DNA of 64,000 nucleotides from Pyrococcus sp. NA2 (GTDB lineage: Archaea; Methanobacteriota_B; Thermococci; Thermococcales; Thermococcaceae). The notes under the pieces were generated by a model, which saw nothing but the letters and a program-made list of their open reading frames with translations, did not search any database and had not been told where the DNA came from. Of this stretch, positions 33,950-47,641 are shown piece after piece (positions within the stretch are counted from its first letter, which is position 1; the number at the start of each line of letters is the position of its first letter). The stretch spans positions 62,001-126,000 of the forward strand of contig NC_015474.1 of NCBI RefSeq assembly GCF_000211475.1. The letters run 5' to 3'. Position numbers and translations under genes: made by a program.

Positions 33950-35312
33950 AGAATATCTGGACAACCTAAAAGGATGGAGAATAAGAAAGGCCCTTGAGAT
34001 TGTTAAAGAGAGGCAAGAAGAAAGGACAAAGATAATTGCAAGGGCGCTCAAAGAAAAGGATCCACTAGTAAAGAAGGGGACACTTTACATAGTCAAGAAG
34101 TTGGTTATGAAGGGGGAATTAAACGTTGAAGAGATAAGGATTCTCATTCCAGATCTCGTTAGACTCTTGGATGACAAGGATGATAGTGTTGTTTTACAGG
34201 CTATAGAAACCATTAATGCGATAGTAACATTTGTAGATCTTCCAGAGGATTTGAGCACAATGCTCTCAGATGTATTGATTAATTTAGTTGAAAACAAACC
34301 TGCTCCAATAAATGAATATGCCGCCGAAGGCGTTGCAACGCTTGGTGCAAAGATATTGCTAATAGCCAGAAGGATATTCTCTTGGATCAAGAGGATATTA
34401 AGTGGAGAGTCAAGAAGGAAGAAGATTCCGGCTCTTAGAGTGTTAAAGGAGATAGTAATAAGGACAAAGGATCCAACCATAATGGAGGAGGCCTTTAACC
34501 TAGCTTTGGATGTTCTAAACGATGAAGATCCAATAGTCAGAAAGGCTGCCCTCAGTATTGTAGAGGTCGCAATAGACAAGAAAGAGTACTTATCCAGGGA
34601 AGCATTGGAGAAGGCATCACAGAAACTTGAGGAAAAGGAACTTAAAGAGAGCGCTCGCATAGCAAAAGATAAAATTGATGAAGCGCTAAAAGAAAGAACA
34701 ACGAAACCTACCGCTAAAGAAGAAATTACAGTTGAAGCAAAAGATTATACAATAGATCTCATAAAGCAGATGTTCGAGAGAGAACAGCACCCAGCCGTTT
34801 TAGAACTTGCAAAATCAGACTATAGGATTCTCCAGCTTGTTATAAGGATATTCCTCTCCGAAGATTTGCTAACAAAGCTTGATGCTCTTTGGGTAATTTC
34901 GAACGCGGTTAATTATATAAAGATAGATGACGCCTTGAAGATAGTACCTCAGCTAAAGGCATTTCTCACGCATTACAATCCATGGATTAGGTCAACTTCC
35001 GCAAAGATATTAGCTGAGCTTGCCGTGACTTATTCCTCCCTATTAGATGAGGCAGTCAAAACGGCACTGGATCTGCTAGAAAAAGGAGATGAAAGTTCAG
35101 TCAGGGGAGGCGTTGAACTCGCCGATGCACTACTCTCCAGATTGGAGAACATTGGGTTCCTGAGAGAAGTCATAAAGAGACTTTTAATGCTTGAGAAATT
35201 GCCCAAGGAGGCTGTAGATTTCATTAAAAAGTATGAGAAGTACATTGAGGAACTTGAACCCGAACTAAAAAAGGAGATTTCAATAAAATTATTGGAGAGT
35301 TTCACCGGTTAG
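33936..35312 (+). CDS. HEAT-repeat protein, second of a tandem pair
   Basis: A 458-residue HEAT-repeat solenoid paralogous to the preceding gene ([58 protein letters not shown] in the same order). ATG 33936 is preceded by GAGGGGGAG; the upstream open frame to 33894 has no ribosome site. A Lys/Glu-rich linker (about residues 240-270) splits it into two solenoid halves. Convergent overlap of 24 bases with the NAC gene. Confidence 0.75.
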   Translation: MEIYEEYLDNLKGWRIRKALEIVKERQEERTKIIARALKEKDPLVKKGTLYIVKKLVMKGELNVEEIRILIPDLVRLLDDKDDSVVLQAIETINAIVTFVDLPEDLSTMLSDVLINLVENKPAPINEYAAEGVATLGAKILLIARRIFSWIKRILSGESRRKKIPALRVLKEIVIRTKDPTIMEEAFNLALDVLNDEDPIVRKAALSIVEVAIDKKEYLSREALEKASQKLEEKELKESARIAKDKIDEALKERTTKPTAKEEITVEAKDYTIDLIKQMFEREQHPAVLELAKSDYRILQLVIRIFLSEDLLTKLDALWVISNAVNYIKIDDALKIVPQLKAFLTHYNPWIRSTSAKILAELAVTYSSLLDEAVKTALDLLEKGDESSVRGGVELADALLSRLENIGFLREVIKRLLMLEKLPKEAVDFIKKYEKYIEELEPELKKEISIKLLESFTG

Positions 35313-35627
35313 CTTTAATATCGCCTCAGCCAAATCTCCCCCCGTTTCCTCTAAAGCCTTTTTAGCGGTGTCATAATCAACACCGGTTTGTTCCATTACA
35401 AGCTTTATATCTTCGTCAGAAATCTTTACTATAGTCTTTTCCTCCTCATGTCCTCCGGCAATCTGATACATCTTTTCCCCCATTGCCCTAATTACAGTGA
35501 CGACAGGCTCCTTTATTATTATCTCCTTGTTCTCCATCCTAATTATTACCTCTTTAACACCTTCAAGTTGCTTCATGTCAAGTTGCTTCATTAGCTTTCT
35601 CAACTGCTTTGGATTCATCGGCATCAT
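35289..35627 (-). CDS. nascent polypeptide-associated complex protein (archaeal NAC)
   Basis: Ribosome-associated chaperone of 112 residues. It has a NAC domain ([35 protein letters not shown]) and a C-terminal UBA domain ([34 protein letters not shown]). Archaea have a homodimeric NAC. An [16 protein letters not shown] start is typical. The gene starts 22 bases after the tRNA-Leu 3' end on the same strand, so the two may share a transcript. Confidence 0.95.
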   Translation of the reverse strand: MMPMNPKQLRKLMKQLDMKQLEGVKEVIIRMENKEIIIKEPVVTVIRAMGEKMYQIAGGHEEEKTIVKISDEDIKLVMEQTGVDYDTAKKALEETGGDLAEAILKLTGETLQ

Positions 35628-35648
35628 CTCTTACCACCCAGAAAAAGC

Positions 35649-35736
35649 TGGTGCGGGGGGCGGGATTCGAACCCGCGCAGCCCTACGGCACCGGATCTTA
35701 AGTCCGGCCCCTTTGGCCAGGCTCGGGCACCCCCGC
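35649..35736 (-). tRNA. tRNA-Leu (TAA)
   Basis: Class II tRNA of 88 bases with a long variable arm. Acceptor GCGGGGG/CCCCCGC, anticodon stem CCGGA/TCCGG with loop CTTAAGA (anticodon TAA, complement of 35698-35700), T arm GCGGG-TTCGAAT-CCCGC, discriminator A and encoded CCA. No intron. Confidence 0.96.
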
Positions 35737-35771
35737 TCACAAAAAGGTGATGAAGATAGGATTTAAAAATA

Positions 35772-36116
35772 TTATTCTTCTCCCTCAATCTCCTCAATTT
35801 CCTCAAGGATATGCTCAAGCTTCTTGAAGTCTTCCGTTTTTGCCAACAGAGTTAAGAATTCGTCAATCTCTTCCTTCTCCAGGAATGCTCCTGCCAAAAT
35901 TCTTCCCGTATACTTGTTATCTTTGATCTCCCAGAACAAATAGAATTCCGGAAAGCTTTGCTTAATCTTTCTATAAGCTTCACCATACTTAGAGGGCTTT
36001 AATGGATTCTGTTCAAGGAAGAAGTGGCCTGGTCTCAGTTCGATCATGTGTAGAATTGCTCCCCTCTTTGTCCTAACAAGCCTTACTTTTACATTCCACT
36101 CCTTTATGACTTTCAC
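35772..36116 (-). CDS. conserved-type hypothetical protein
   Basis: Not recognised. The 114-residue protein begins with beta strands (VIKEWNVKVRLVRTKRGAILHMIELRPGHFFLEQNP), continues with a mixed region, and ends in a strongly acidic tail (EHILEEIEEIEGEE). No membrane segments. GTG 36116 is the only start compatible with the frame. It is the gene just before tRNA-Leu on the same strand. Confidence 0.65.
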   Translation of the reverse strand: MKVIKEWNVKVRLVRTKRGAILHMIELRPGHFFLEQNPLKPSKYGEAYRKIKQSFPEFYLFWEIKDNKYTGRILAGAFLEKEEIDEFLTLLAKTEDFKKLEHILEEIEEIEGEE

Positions 36117-36158
36117 ACGTCCCCACCAAAAATAAATGGAAAAAGAAACTATAAATGT

Positions 36159-37260
<1,102 letters not shown>

Positions 37261-37305
37261 GGATTTTGTCAAAACTATTTAAATTAGAAAAGCAAATTCT
37301 AGAAA

Positions 37306-40007
<2,702 letters not shown>

Positions 40008-40021
<14 letters not shown>

Positions 40022-41276
40022 CTTTCCTGAATTTTATTTTTGCCGTCAGTAACTTTTCTGTTGTGAAGAACTTAGCCGTGATGTAGAGGGTTATCACGGA
40101 TATCAAGGCAAGGTAAATTATGCTCTTGTAGAGCTGACCGTATTCGCCAAATATCATGGCCCTTGAAGCTATCACAGGATGACTGAATGGTATTGCGTAG
40201 AGGATGTACTTGATTAATGCTGGAAGGGAATCCACATCAACTATCATGAAAGCGAAAGTTGGAAAGAGTAAGGGCATCATAACCATGCTGACCAAAGTTC
40301 CAGCGCTTTTCGTGTCTTCAGCAAAGATTCCAAGAAGCATGGAGAGGGAAATTGCAAAGATTATCGACAGGAAGATTATAAGTCCAAACATTAACAAGGC
40401 CTGGGGACTTATGCTTAATCCTATGTCCTCAAGCTTTATATTGGATCCTCCAAAGCTTCCAAGATATCTTTTCATTCCTATCATGTAAGCCACCGCAGCT
40501 ATCAGTCCCATTATTCCAGTTCCAAGCATCTTTCCAGCAACAATTGAAGTCCTTGACACTGGAAGGGTTAGCAGGGTCTCAAGTGTCTTGTTCTCCTTCT
40601 CACTTGCTATACTGCTTGCAGCCATTTGAGAGACGAATGTAAACATTATGAATATAACAATTGGAATTGAAAATGCTTGAGAAGCTAATATTCCTGAAAC
40701 TATTGAAGGAGGCAGATTAACGATTCTCCCTTTAATTACTGAGTATCCCTTAACATCTATTGGATGAAGAACTGCCCCTGGGTTGTTGAACTTTCCCCTT
40801 ATCTTAAGCTTTGCCAACTCCTCACTTATAACGTTAACAACAGCATTAACCCTTGATTCACTGATGCTCTCTCTCATTCCAAGACTCATTCCTCTGAATA
40901 TACCGTACACCTCAACGGTTGCCCTCTTATCTTCTAAGATGCATTTTGTGAAATTCTTCGGTATGACAAGTAGGATGTTGTAGTTTCTGCTCTCAGCAAT
41001 CCTTAACGCTTCCTCCACACTATTTGCCTCTACCTTAATCACGGTAACATTTGGAGCAACCTCAAGTCCCTTAATTAATAGCCTTGCATACTCTCCTTCG
41101 TCAAAATTCGCTATGACAACTTTGGTCTCCTTCTTGGCTTCTTCCATTCCCACCTGTATCATTTGACCAAGAGCCGGGTATAGAACTAAAGGAACTATTA
41201 TAAGACCCACTATCAACCCTTTATCCCTAAACATATCCTTTAACTCCTTCTGAAGGACAATTAGGAAATCAGACAT
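40008..41276 (-). CDS. ABC-2 permease, NatB-like exporter
   Basis: Membrane subunit of 422 residues: an N-terminal helix (LIVGLIIVPLVLYPALGQ), a large extracytoplasmic domain (about 40-185), and five C-terminal helices. The ABC-2 block is SSIASEKENKTLETLLTLPVSRTSIVAGKMLG. It belongs to the Na+/drug-exporter-like NatB type. ATG overlaps the end of the ATPase gene, with GGAGGTC as ribosome site. It is the last gene of the XRE-controlled operon. Confidence 0.9.
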
Positions 41277-41994
41277 TTGAAACGACCTCCATAAATACTT
41301 CTTCTAAGTTTTCTGCTTTGTACGATTCCTTAAGCTCCTCAGGAGTTCCAATGGCTACTATCCTCCCTTTGTGAATCAAGGCCACTCTATCGCAAAGGTA
41401 CTCAACTTCGAGCATGTTGTGACTTGAAATGAGGAATGTTATTCCCTCTTTTGCAAATTTCTTTATTATCTTCCTTATTTCAAAGGCGTTCATAACATCC
41501 AAACCACTTGTAGGCTCATCGAGAATTGCAAACTTTGGCTTAACCATGAGGGCCCTTGCAAGTAAAAGTCTCCTTGTCATACCTTTTGAATAAGTTGAAA
41601 TCTTATCCATAAGCCTCTCTCCTAAACCGCTAAGTTCTATTCCCAGCTTCACCATCTTTTCTGCCTTATTCTCGTTCTTAGCATAAAGTCTTGCCATGAA
41701 CTCCAAATATTCAAGCCCAGTTAATCTCTTATAAGCTCCAGCCTCCTCTGGGAGATAACTTATCAACTTTCTAACTTCATTTGCCTCTTTAACCACGTCA
41801 TGTCCAAAGACCTCAGCCCTTCCCCCAGTGGGAAGGAGGAGGGTTGCTAAGATCTTCAAGGTGGTTGACTTTCCCGCTCCATTGGGGCCAATGAGCCCAA
41901 ATATTTCCCCTTCCTCTATCTGGAAGCTTATTCCCTTAAGGGCCTTAACCTTCCCGTAGTCCTTCTCAAGGTTTGAAACGATTACCGCGGTCAT
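41269..41994 (-). CDS. ABC transporter ATP-binding protein, NatA-like
   Basis: ATPase of 241 residues with Walker A GPNGAGKST, signature YSKGMTRRLLLARAL (SKGM variant), Walker B FAILDEPTSGLD and switch ISSHNMLE. The variant signature and partner NatB-like permease point to export. ATG 41994 follows GAGGTGG; the upstream in-frame ATG at 42003 lies inside that site. It overlaps the small membrane gene upstream by four bases. Confidence 0.93.
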   Translation of the reverse strand: MTAVIVSNLEKDYGKVKALKGISFQIEEGEIFGLIGPNGAGKSTTLKILATLLLPTGGRAEVFGHDVVKEANEVRKLISYLPEEAGAYKRLTGLEYLEFMARLYAKNENKAEKMVKLGIELSGLGERLMDKISTYSKGMTRRLLLARALMVKPKFAILDEPTSGLDVMNAFEIRKIIKKFAKEGITFLISSHNMLEVEYLCDRVALIHKGRIVAIGTPEELKESYKAENLEEVFMEVVSNV

Positions 41995-42338
41995 GAAAAC
42001 CACCTCGAAAACTTGTAAAGAATCAAACCTAGTGCGGCCAACACTATTCCAAATAACGAGATCACCAAGCTGTTGGCAGACAATCCAATTAGAGCTGCAC
42101 CAACACCACTAGCTAAGCTCATAAAGCTACTCATCGCATGAGCATTCTTGAATTTGTGAGTTGATGCCATTAGATATGAGCCGATAAAGATTAACCCGAG
42201 CTCTAAGAGAAGGAGCGGATAATTAATGCCCATCATGACTTTACCCGTGCTTAAATCCATGCAAGCCAACCGCTCAACAGGAGGCTTAACTATCGACACT
42301 CCCAATCCTATGAAGTATAGGAGTAACCCTTTTCTCAT
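41991..42338 (-). CDS. small four-helix membrane protein of the XRE operon
   Basis: Not recognised. About 115 residues with four hydrophobic helices (KGLLLYFIGLGVSIV; YPLLLLELGLIFIGSYL; SFMSLASGVGAALIGL; VISLFGIVLAALGLILY). ATG 42338 is 4 bases after GGTGAG. It lies between the XRE regulator and the ABC pair, and could be an accessory or immunity-like subunit of the exporter. Confidence 0.65.
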   Translation of the reverse strand: MRKGLLLYFIGLGVSIVKPPVERLACMDLSTGKVMMGINYPLLLLELGLIFIGSYLMASTHKFKNAHAMSSFMSLASGVGAALIGLSANSLVISLFGIVLAALGLILYKFSRWFS

Positions 42339-42353
42339 TCGACTCACCATTCA

Positions 42354-42554
42354 TTACTCTTCATCATCATATATGAATATATCCTCGATCTTAACACCAA
42401 AGAACTTTGCTATTTTAAAAGCCAATCTGAGGGATGGGTCATACTTCCCCTTCTCTATCGCTATGATGGTTTGCCTCGTCACGCCCAACTTCTTTGCCAG
42501 TTCCTCCTGCGTTAATCCATACATCTCTCTAAGTTCCCTTAGCCTGTTTTTCAA
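42354..42554 (-). CDS. XRE-family helix-turn-helix regulator
   Basis: A 66-residue Cro/C1-type HTH protein: LRELREMYGLTQEELAKKLGVTRQTIIAIEKGKYDPSLRLAFKIAKFFGVKIEDIF, the short YozG-like class often encoded beside DUF2178 membrane proteins. Start is TTG 42554, one base after the DUF2178 stop, with GGGTGATG as ribosome site. It probably binds the double inverted repeat at 43024-43055 and controls its own operon. Confidence 0.92.
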   Translation of the reverse strand: MKNRLRELREMYGLTQEELAKKLGVTRQTIIAIEKGKYDPSLRLAFKIAKFFGVKIEDIFIYDDEE

Positions 42555-42555
42555 G

Positions 42556-43011
42556 CTACATCACCCTTCCATAGTACCTTCTGAATGCGATGTGAAGGAG
42601 CATTGTGAACACTAATACGAACTCTGCAAGAATGAATGCATACCTAAGCTCTGGACTCTTCTTCTGCACTATTGAAAGGTAAACCACGAGGAACGCAAGG
42701 GTGATCATGAGAACTTGAAGGGTTCTCCTTGCCGATATCTCCTCAATCCTAAGGGTCCTCTCGTCCTCCAATATGTATCCTTTCCTTCTCAGGGAAGCGT
42801 AGTAGAGGTTAACTACCAAGGCACCAACTATCAACGTTGCAAAGGCCAGTGCTAGATCACCATTACTAACTGCCCATCCAAGGACGTAGCCCATAGTTAG
42901 GATTACAATTACTGCTGGGATCAGGACCTTTTTCTCCTCCTCTTTTGATAGATGGAGGAGTATAGCCGTGAATGTTATAACTATCAATGTCCAGATTAGT
43001 AGCCCATTCAT
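42556..43011 (-). CDS. DUF2178 family membrane protein
   Basis: A 151-residue protein of four helices (residues about 4-22, 30-48, 54-72 and 95-145 as two), with EDERTLRIEEISARRTLQ in the middle, the DUF2178 hallmark. The family usually neighbours small XRE regulators. ATG 43011 is 5 bases after GGTGAG; the longer frame to 43023 runs into the operator. First gene of the five-gene operon. Confidence 0.85.
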   Translation of the reverse strand: MNGLLIWTLIVITFTAILLHLSKEEEKKVLIPAVIVILTMGYVLGWAVSNGDLALAFATLIVGALVVNLYYASLRRKGYILEDERTLRIEEISARRTLQVLMITLAFLVVYLSIVQKKSPELRYAFILAEFVLVFTMLLHIAFRRYYGRVM

Positions 43012-43023
43012 AAATCTCACCAT

Positions 43024-43063
43024 GTAAAGTTTTCTTTACGTAAAGGAAACTTTACATTTATAA
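43024..43063 (-). promoter_or_regulatory. XRE operon promoter with two abutting 16-bp inverted repeats
   Basis: GTAAAG-TTTT-CTTTAC (43024-43039) and GTAAAG-GAAA-CTTTAC (43040-43055) lie end to end. The minus-strand box A TTATAAAT is the complement of 43056-43063. The two sites cover the expected initiation region and reach the ribosome site of the first gene. Four GTAAAG half-sites in this position strongly suggest a cooperative repressor operator. Confidence 0.75.
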
Positions 43064-43074
43064 GGCTTTCGATC

Positions 43075-44340
43075 TCACAGGTTCCTTAGAAAGCTCAAGA
43101 GACTAAGCTGTTTGGGCTTAACAACCTCTCCAGAAGGAACATTAACGTCGATGCTCTCGAGGTCTTCCACCCTCGCATTTAAAATCTCCTCAGGAATTTT
43201 GATTTCACCATACTTCCCTCCCCCACCAGGGATTATTATCAGCTTTTCATTCCTGTAGGCCCAGATTGCCTTAGCAACGTTCTCATGAACCTTTGCAAGG
43301 GTCTCTATGGAAACATCTACTAGAACATTTATCTCACTTCCAAACTCCCTCAGAAATCTTTCCCATACTAACCTAACGGCCTTACTTTCGATCCCCTTTC
43401 TCAGGACAAGGGAAATTATCTCGGCCAATGGGGCCAACCTAAGATAGGGAGGCCTGTCCTTAGGCCTCTCATTGGTGTCTGCAAGCTCGAGTATCCTATC
43501 CCTCACCCCCTTCTTTATGGTTCCTCCACACTTGGGACATCTCCACCTTAGGGATATCGCATCCTGGAGGGTGTATTTAGAATAGCAACGTGAGCATGCC
43601 GTCAAGTGGTACTTCCCTAGCCTGGGATCTAAACCTGCATTCAAGACTATCCTTCTCCCTCCACGCCTCAGAATTGCCTTTCTTATTTCTTCAAAGGTTA
43701 CGTCTTTGACTTCAAATCTGTTGAATTCCCTACCCAAGCGGTGAGGCTGGGGTGAATGGGCATCGCTGTTGCTTAAGTATGTGAGCTTGTGGTGAGCCTT
43801 AATCATGTCGGCCATTTCAGAATCTGCCGAAAGACCCAGCTCAAGGAAATCTACTTTTGCATCGCAATATGCTTCTCTTAAAGAATCGTACTCCTTATAG
43901 AGAGATGTCCATGGGGTAAATGCATGGGCTGGCCCAATTAAAATTCCCAAATCATTTGCAATTGTAGCTAACTCCTCTGCACTCAAATTGACATGAGGCC
44001 TACCTTCTCTTTCCATGTCTCCAGAATGCCCCTTTAGGATTTCCCTCAATTCATGAACCTGAGCTAAGCTTGGAAATATGAGGAGATGATGAACTTTCCT
44101 AACATCCTCAACCTCAGCCGTCAGGATAAAACGGACATCACTTATCTCAAAAGTCCCCTCATCAACCTTAACAGAGGATTTAATTAGTTCCTCTTCCCAC
44201 CTATGATTAAGGATATCACCAGTTCCAACCAAGCCAAGACCCTTTAGCTTTGCGTTCTCCGCTATTATAGGGAATATCATCGTCTTTGAGACTGCTTTAG
44301 AGTAATGAGAGTGAATGTGAAGATCCCCATCAACAAGCAT
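43075..44340 (-). CDS. PHP-domain phosphoesterase with zinc ribbon (TIGR00375-like)
   Basis: A 421-residue protein. The N-terminal PHP metal-dependent phosphoesterase domain has DGDLHIHSHYSKA (HxH), a TAEVEDVRKVHHL block and YLSNSDAHSPQPHRLG. A zinc ribbon follows (CSRCYSKYTLQDAISLRWRCPKCGG, about 245-275) and a helical C-terminus. This architecture is conserved among archaea with unknown substrate; nucleic acid involvement is often inferred. Divergent from archease, with a 59-base gap. Confidence 0.85.
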   Translation of the reverse strand: MLVDGDLHIHSHYSKAVSKTMIFPIIAENAKLKGLGLVGTGDILNHRWEEELIKSSVKVDEGTFEISDVRFILTAEVEDVRKVHHLLIFPSLAQVHELREILKGHSGDMEREGRPHVNLSAEELATIANDLGILIGPAHAFTPWTSLYKEYDSLREAYCDAKVDFLELGLSADSEMADMIKAHHKLTYLSNSDAHSPQPHRLGREFNRFEVKDVTFEEIRKAILRRGGRRIVLNAGLDPRLGKYHLTACSRCYSKYTLQDAISLRWRCPKCGGTIKKGVRDRILELADTNERPKDRPPYLRLAPLAEIISLVLRKGIESKAVRLVWERFLREFGSEINVLVDVSIETLAKVHENVAKAIWAYRNEKLIIIPGGGGKYGEIKIPEEILNARVEDLESIDVNVPSGEVVKPKQLSLLSFLRNL

Positions 44341-44399
44341 GGGTTAACATAGCTCACTGAATTTAAAAATGATTGCATAAGTTAATCTAGGGGATTATC

Positions 44400-44828
44400 A
44401 TGAAGAAGTGGGAGCATTATGAGCACACCGCTGATATAGGAATTAGGGGTTATGGAGATTCACTTGAGGAGGCCTTTGAAGCTGTTGCCATAGCGTTATT
44501 TGACGTGATTGTCAATGTGAATAAGGTTGAGAAAAAGGAAGTTAGAGAAGTTGAGGTCGAAGGGGATGATCTAGAGTCTCTCCTCTACAACTTTCTCGAA
44601 GAGCTACTAGTTCTTCACGACATGGAACACCTTGTCTTTAGGGATTTTGACGTCAAGATCGAGAAGGTTAATGGCAGGTACAAGCTCAAAGCGAAGGCCT
44701 ATGGAGAGAAGCTAGATCTTGAAAAGCATGAACCAAAGGAGGAAGTTAAGGCGATAACTTATCACGACATGAAGATCGAAAAACTTCCAGATGGTAGATG
44801 GATGGCTCAGCTAGTTCCCGACATATGA
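44400..44828 (+). CDS. archease
   Basis: A 142-residue chaperone-like protein: [36 protein letters not shown] and [14 protein letters not shown], with a calcium-binding acidic cluster and the C-terminal [18 protein letters not shown]. In Pyrococcus it prevents aggregation and controls specificity of the tRNA m5C methyltransferase encoded next door; elsewhere it activates RtcB ligase. The ribosome site is weak. Gap to the next gene is 9 bases. Confidence 0.95.
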   Translation: MKKWEHYEHTADIGIRGYGDSLEEAFEAVAIALFDVIVNVNKVEKKEVREVEVEGDDLESLLYNFLEELLVLHDMEHLVFRDFDVKIEKVNGRYKLKAKAYGEKLDLEKHEPKEEVKAITYHDMKIEKLPDGRWMAQLVPDI

Positions 44829-44837
44829 GGTGATCAA

Positions 44838-45773
44838 ATGAACTACAGGGAGGAATTCAAAAAGATAAATAGAAAGCTCGTCGAAAGGTATTCAAAGCTG
44901 GACGAGAGTGAAGACTTCTGGGCCTACCTTTACAAGCCCCTTAGACCAAGCATAAGAATTAACACACTTAAAGGAAACTTAAAAGACATAAAATCTTTAT
45001 TGGAGGAAAAATTTGAACTGGAAAGAATTCCCTGGACCAAGGGAGAGGGATTCTACATAAACTCATATGACGTAAACTTCGGAGAGCTCATAGAATACTC
45101 CCTTGGACTCATAATTCCCCAGGAAGCAAGTTCAATGATACCCCCCGTTGTTCTCGATCCAAAGCCTGGAGAGTTAGTGCTAGATATGGCAGCTGCACCA
45201 GGGAGTAAGACAACACAAATAGCACAATACATGGAAAATGAGGGATGTATAATAGCGAATGATGCAAAAAGAGACAGGGCAAACATACTCATAGCGAACC
45301 TAACCAGGGCTGGAGTTCTCATAGCCAAGGTTACCGTGAAGGATGGAGCATACTACGCTAAATACGAGAACGTGTTTGACAAAGTTCTCCTGGACGCTCC
45401 ATGCTCTTCCGTTGGCATGATAAGAAAGAACTTCAAATTCGCAAAGACTTGGAGCCTTGGAAAGGTTTACTATCACTCCAGACTTCAGAAGAGACTTATA
45501 TTAGCGGCCTATAAAGCATTGAAGCCAGGAGGAACCCTTGTGTATTCAACGTGTACGGTCGATCCTCTGGAGAATGAGGAGGTTGTCGACTTCCTTCTTC
45601 AAAGGACAGATGCAAAAGTTGAAAAGATAGATCTACCAATAAGGAAAAGCGAGCCGATCTTGGAATGGGAGGGAAGGAGATATTCAGAAGAGATCAAGAA
45701 GACGGTAAGACTTCATCCACAAGACAACGACACGGAGGCCTTCTACATAGCGAAGATCGTGAAGCCGAGGTGA
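44838..45773 (+). CDS. tRNA (cytosine-5) methyltransferase, NSUN type
   Basis: SAM-dependent RNA m5C methyltransferase of 311 residues. Motif I is VLDMAAAPGSKTTQIAQYM, motif IV LLDAPCSSVGMIRKN and motif VI YSTCTVDPLENEEVV; the PC and TC cysteines are the RNA nucleophile and release cysteines. In P. abyssi the archease-linked enzyme methylates several tRNA cytosines, mainly C49. GAGGTGATC precedes ATG 44838. Followed 5 bases after its stop by a small gene in the same direction. Confidence 0.94.
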   Translation: MNYREEFKKINRKLVERYSKLDESEDFWAYLYKPLRPSIRINTLKGNLKDIKSLLEEKFELERIPWTKGEGFYINSYDVNFGELIEYSLGLIIPQEASSMIPPVVLDPKPGELVLDMAAAPGSKTTQIAQYMENEGCIIANDAKRDRANILIANLTRAGVLIAKVTVKDGAYYAKYENVFDKVLLDAPCSSVGMIRKNFKFAKTWSLGKVYYHSRLQKRLILAAYKALKPGGTLVYSTCTVDPLENEEVVDFLLQRTDAKVEKIDLPIRKSEPILEWEGRRYSEEIKKTVRLHPQDNDTEAFYIAKIVKPR

Positions 45774-45778
45774 GGAAA

Positions 45779-46030
45779 ATGCTTGTAAAGAAGAAGGGGA
45801 TATTCACGGAAGAAGACGCCTTGAAGGTTATTGAGATGGCGAATGAGAGGCTTGAAAGGGAGATAATTGTGATGGCCTATAAAGTGACAGATGCAGCAAA
45901 GAGGAGACTGTGGGACTATCAAAAGGCCCTTGCCCTGATGTCTGATTTGACAGGAGAAAAAAGGGAAGTTAGAATAGAAATACTTGAAGGGTATGTTAGC
46001 GATAAGGTCAAGGGAATAGAGCTCAAGTGA
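45779..46030 (+). CDS. small conserved-type hypothetical protein
   Basis: Not recognised. The 83-residue basic protein is mostly helical (EEDALKVIEMANERLEREIIVMAYKVTDAAKRRLWDYQKALALMSDL) with a beta C-terminus. ATG 45779 is preceded by GAGG only 4-5 bases away, in the end of the methyltransferase gene; the long upstream frame to 45665 is an overlap artefact. Its operon position suggests a role with tRNA modification. Confidence 0.65.
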   Translation: MLVKKKGIFTEEDALKVIEMANERLEREIIVMAYKVTDAAKRRLWDYQKALALMSDLTGEKREVRIEILEGYVSDKVKGIELK

Positions 46031-47245
46031 TTAAGGCTTAATGATCTCCCTAAGGACACTTGTAGCATAGACCCCCTTTGGGAGAAAGAATCTGAAGAGA
46101 ACGTCCTTCCCCTCAATTTTATAGGCGAATCTCTTTGGCTTTATCAAGAGCTCTCTTCTTCCTCCTGGTTCCCTCATGGGTTTTGGCAACCTTTTGAACC
46201 TCTCTATCTCAATGCCATGCTCCTCAAGAATCTCCTTCTCAATTTTCCCTGGGATTCCATCGGCTTTTCTATAGCTGTAACCAAAGATTGGACCCGAGAC
46301 CATGGCTTCTCCTTCCCTTATCTTTTCATTGACGAAATCAACGTTAGTCTCCGTCACCCTGTAAGTTCTATTTCTCAGGGGAATTCCCCTTTTGACTTGA
46401 ACTATTATATCTCCTGGAAGGGCCTCATCCAAAGGTAGGCCCTCCTCAATTCTTCTCGAGAGGTACAAGTTAAAGAGGTAAGCTTGAAAGGCGTGAATGA
46501 ATATTCTTAGGATTGGCCTTGGTAGAACAAGGAAGGCTCTCTTCCAACTTCCAGTCTCCCTATATTTGTAGAGCATTGCCCTCTCATATCTTAGAAATTT
46601 TGGAAATTCCTTCAGAGCCAACTCGACATCTTTGGTTTCCATGAATCTTTTTCTCGCATCATCACCTTCCATTCCATTCCCAGGATATCCCAGGAAAACC
46701 TCTGCAGCCTCTTCATACTTCCCTTCAAGCAATAACTTCCCAACTATATGATTCACACTTCTCCTCTCTCCAAATCTCTGAATTCCAAAGTAGTTTGGGA
46801 ATCCCCCTTTCTCCTTCAATTCTCCTATTATTTCTGGAAGAAGTTCTGGTCTTTTGGCTTCCCTAACCCTTATGAGGAACTTATTGCCGAGTAGGTACCC
46901 TAACTTCAACCTCTTCCCATAACCAACAAACTTAAGCTCAATGTCCCTTATCTTCAAATCCTCAACTTCAACATCCTTGCATATGCTTATATACTGATAA
47001 GTTAAGGCATGTCTATCTTTAGTTCCAGCAAATCCTATTTCAGAATAGTGCATTCCTAACCTTTTAGCTATCTCTTTGATTGCAGCCATTGTTTCCCAGT
47101 TCCTCTTCTTGAGTAGATATATCCGACAATTGCCTCTAAAAATCGATTTTGGTAGAACTTCCTTAACGATAAAATCCTCCGGTTTCTCCTTAATTTTTCC
47201 CCCAATTCCAGGAGTTTCACTTAAATAATTGAGGTCTTCAAGCAT
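46031..47245 (-). CDS. truD: tRNA pseudouridine synthase D
   Basis: Makes pseudouridine 13 in tRNA. The 404-residue protein has [16 protein letters not shown] near the start, [14 protein letters not shown] with the catalytic aspartate (about residue 83), [22 protein letters not shown], and an insertion domain. ATG 47245 is 6 bases after AGGTG; the GTG at 47254 lies in the ribosome site. Follows pth2 with an 9-base gap. Confidence 0.95.
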   Translation of the reverse strand: MLEDLNYLSETPGIGGKIKEKPEDFIVKEVLPKSIFRGNCRIYLLKKRNWETMAAIKEIAKRLGMHYSEIGFAGTKDRHALTYQYISICKDVEVEDLKIRDIELKFVGYGKRLKLGYLLGNKFLIRVREAKRPELLPEIIGELKEKGGFPNYFGIQRFGERRSVNHIVGKLLLEGKYEEAAEVFLGYPGNGMEGDDARKRFMETKDVELALKEFPKFLRYERAMLYKYRETGSWKRAFLVLPRPILRIFIHAFQAYLFNLYLSRRIEEGLPLDEALPGDIIVQVKRGIPLRNRTYRVTETNVDFVNEKIREGEAMVSGPIFGYSYRKADGIPGKIEKEILEEHGIEIERFKRLPKPMREPGGRRELLIKPKRFAYKIEGKDVLFRFFLPKGVYATSVLREIIKP

Positions 47246-47254
47246 TCCTGGCAC

Positions 47255-47611
47255 CTATAAAAGTTTAAGCTCACCAGTCACCTTATCAACCAATTCCTCA
47301 GGAGCCGGACCTATTGCAAGAACAGTTATCGTTCCAGGGGGTATTTCGGTTAAACCTGCATCTTGAATGAGGGCCGTTGGAAGGCCCAACTTTTCGGCTT
47401 CAGCTTTGAGGTTGAACAATTCATCAAGGGTATCAACTTTCACAACGACCTTCTTTTGCCCCTCATGAAACCACTTTTCAAACCACTCTCTTCTCTCTTT
47501 ATAAGCCTTAAAAGCTGCTGTTACAGCCCCATGTGCAACTTGAACTGCTAACTTTCCCTTACTAAGCTTTAGATCCTTCCTAACCACGATAACCTGTTTG
47601 TACTTAAACAT
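47255..47611 (-). CDS. pth2: peptidyl-tRNA hydrolase, Pth2 type
   Basis: Releases tRNA from stalled peptidyl-tRNA. The 118-residue protein has [22 protein letters not shown] (catalytic His and Lys) and [31 protein letters not shown], the Pth2 signature. It sits 30 bases after S7 on the same strand and is probably transcribed with the ribosomal genes or with truD. Confidence 0.96.
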   Translation of the reverse strand: MFKYKQVIVVRKDLKLSKGKLAVQVAHGAVTAAFKAYKERREWFEKWFHEGQKKVVVKVDTLDELFNLKAEAEKLGLPTALIQDAGLTEIPPGTITVLAIGPAPEELVDKVTGELKLL

Positions 47612-47641
47612 AAAGCATCACATATAGAATAAGGAAGGGGA

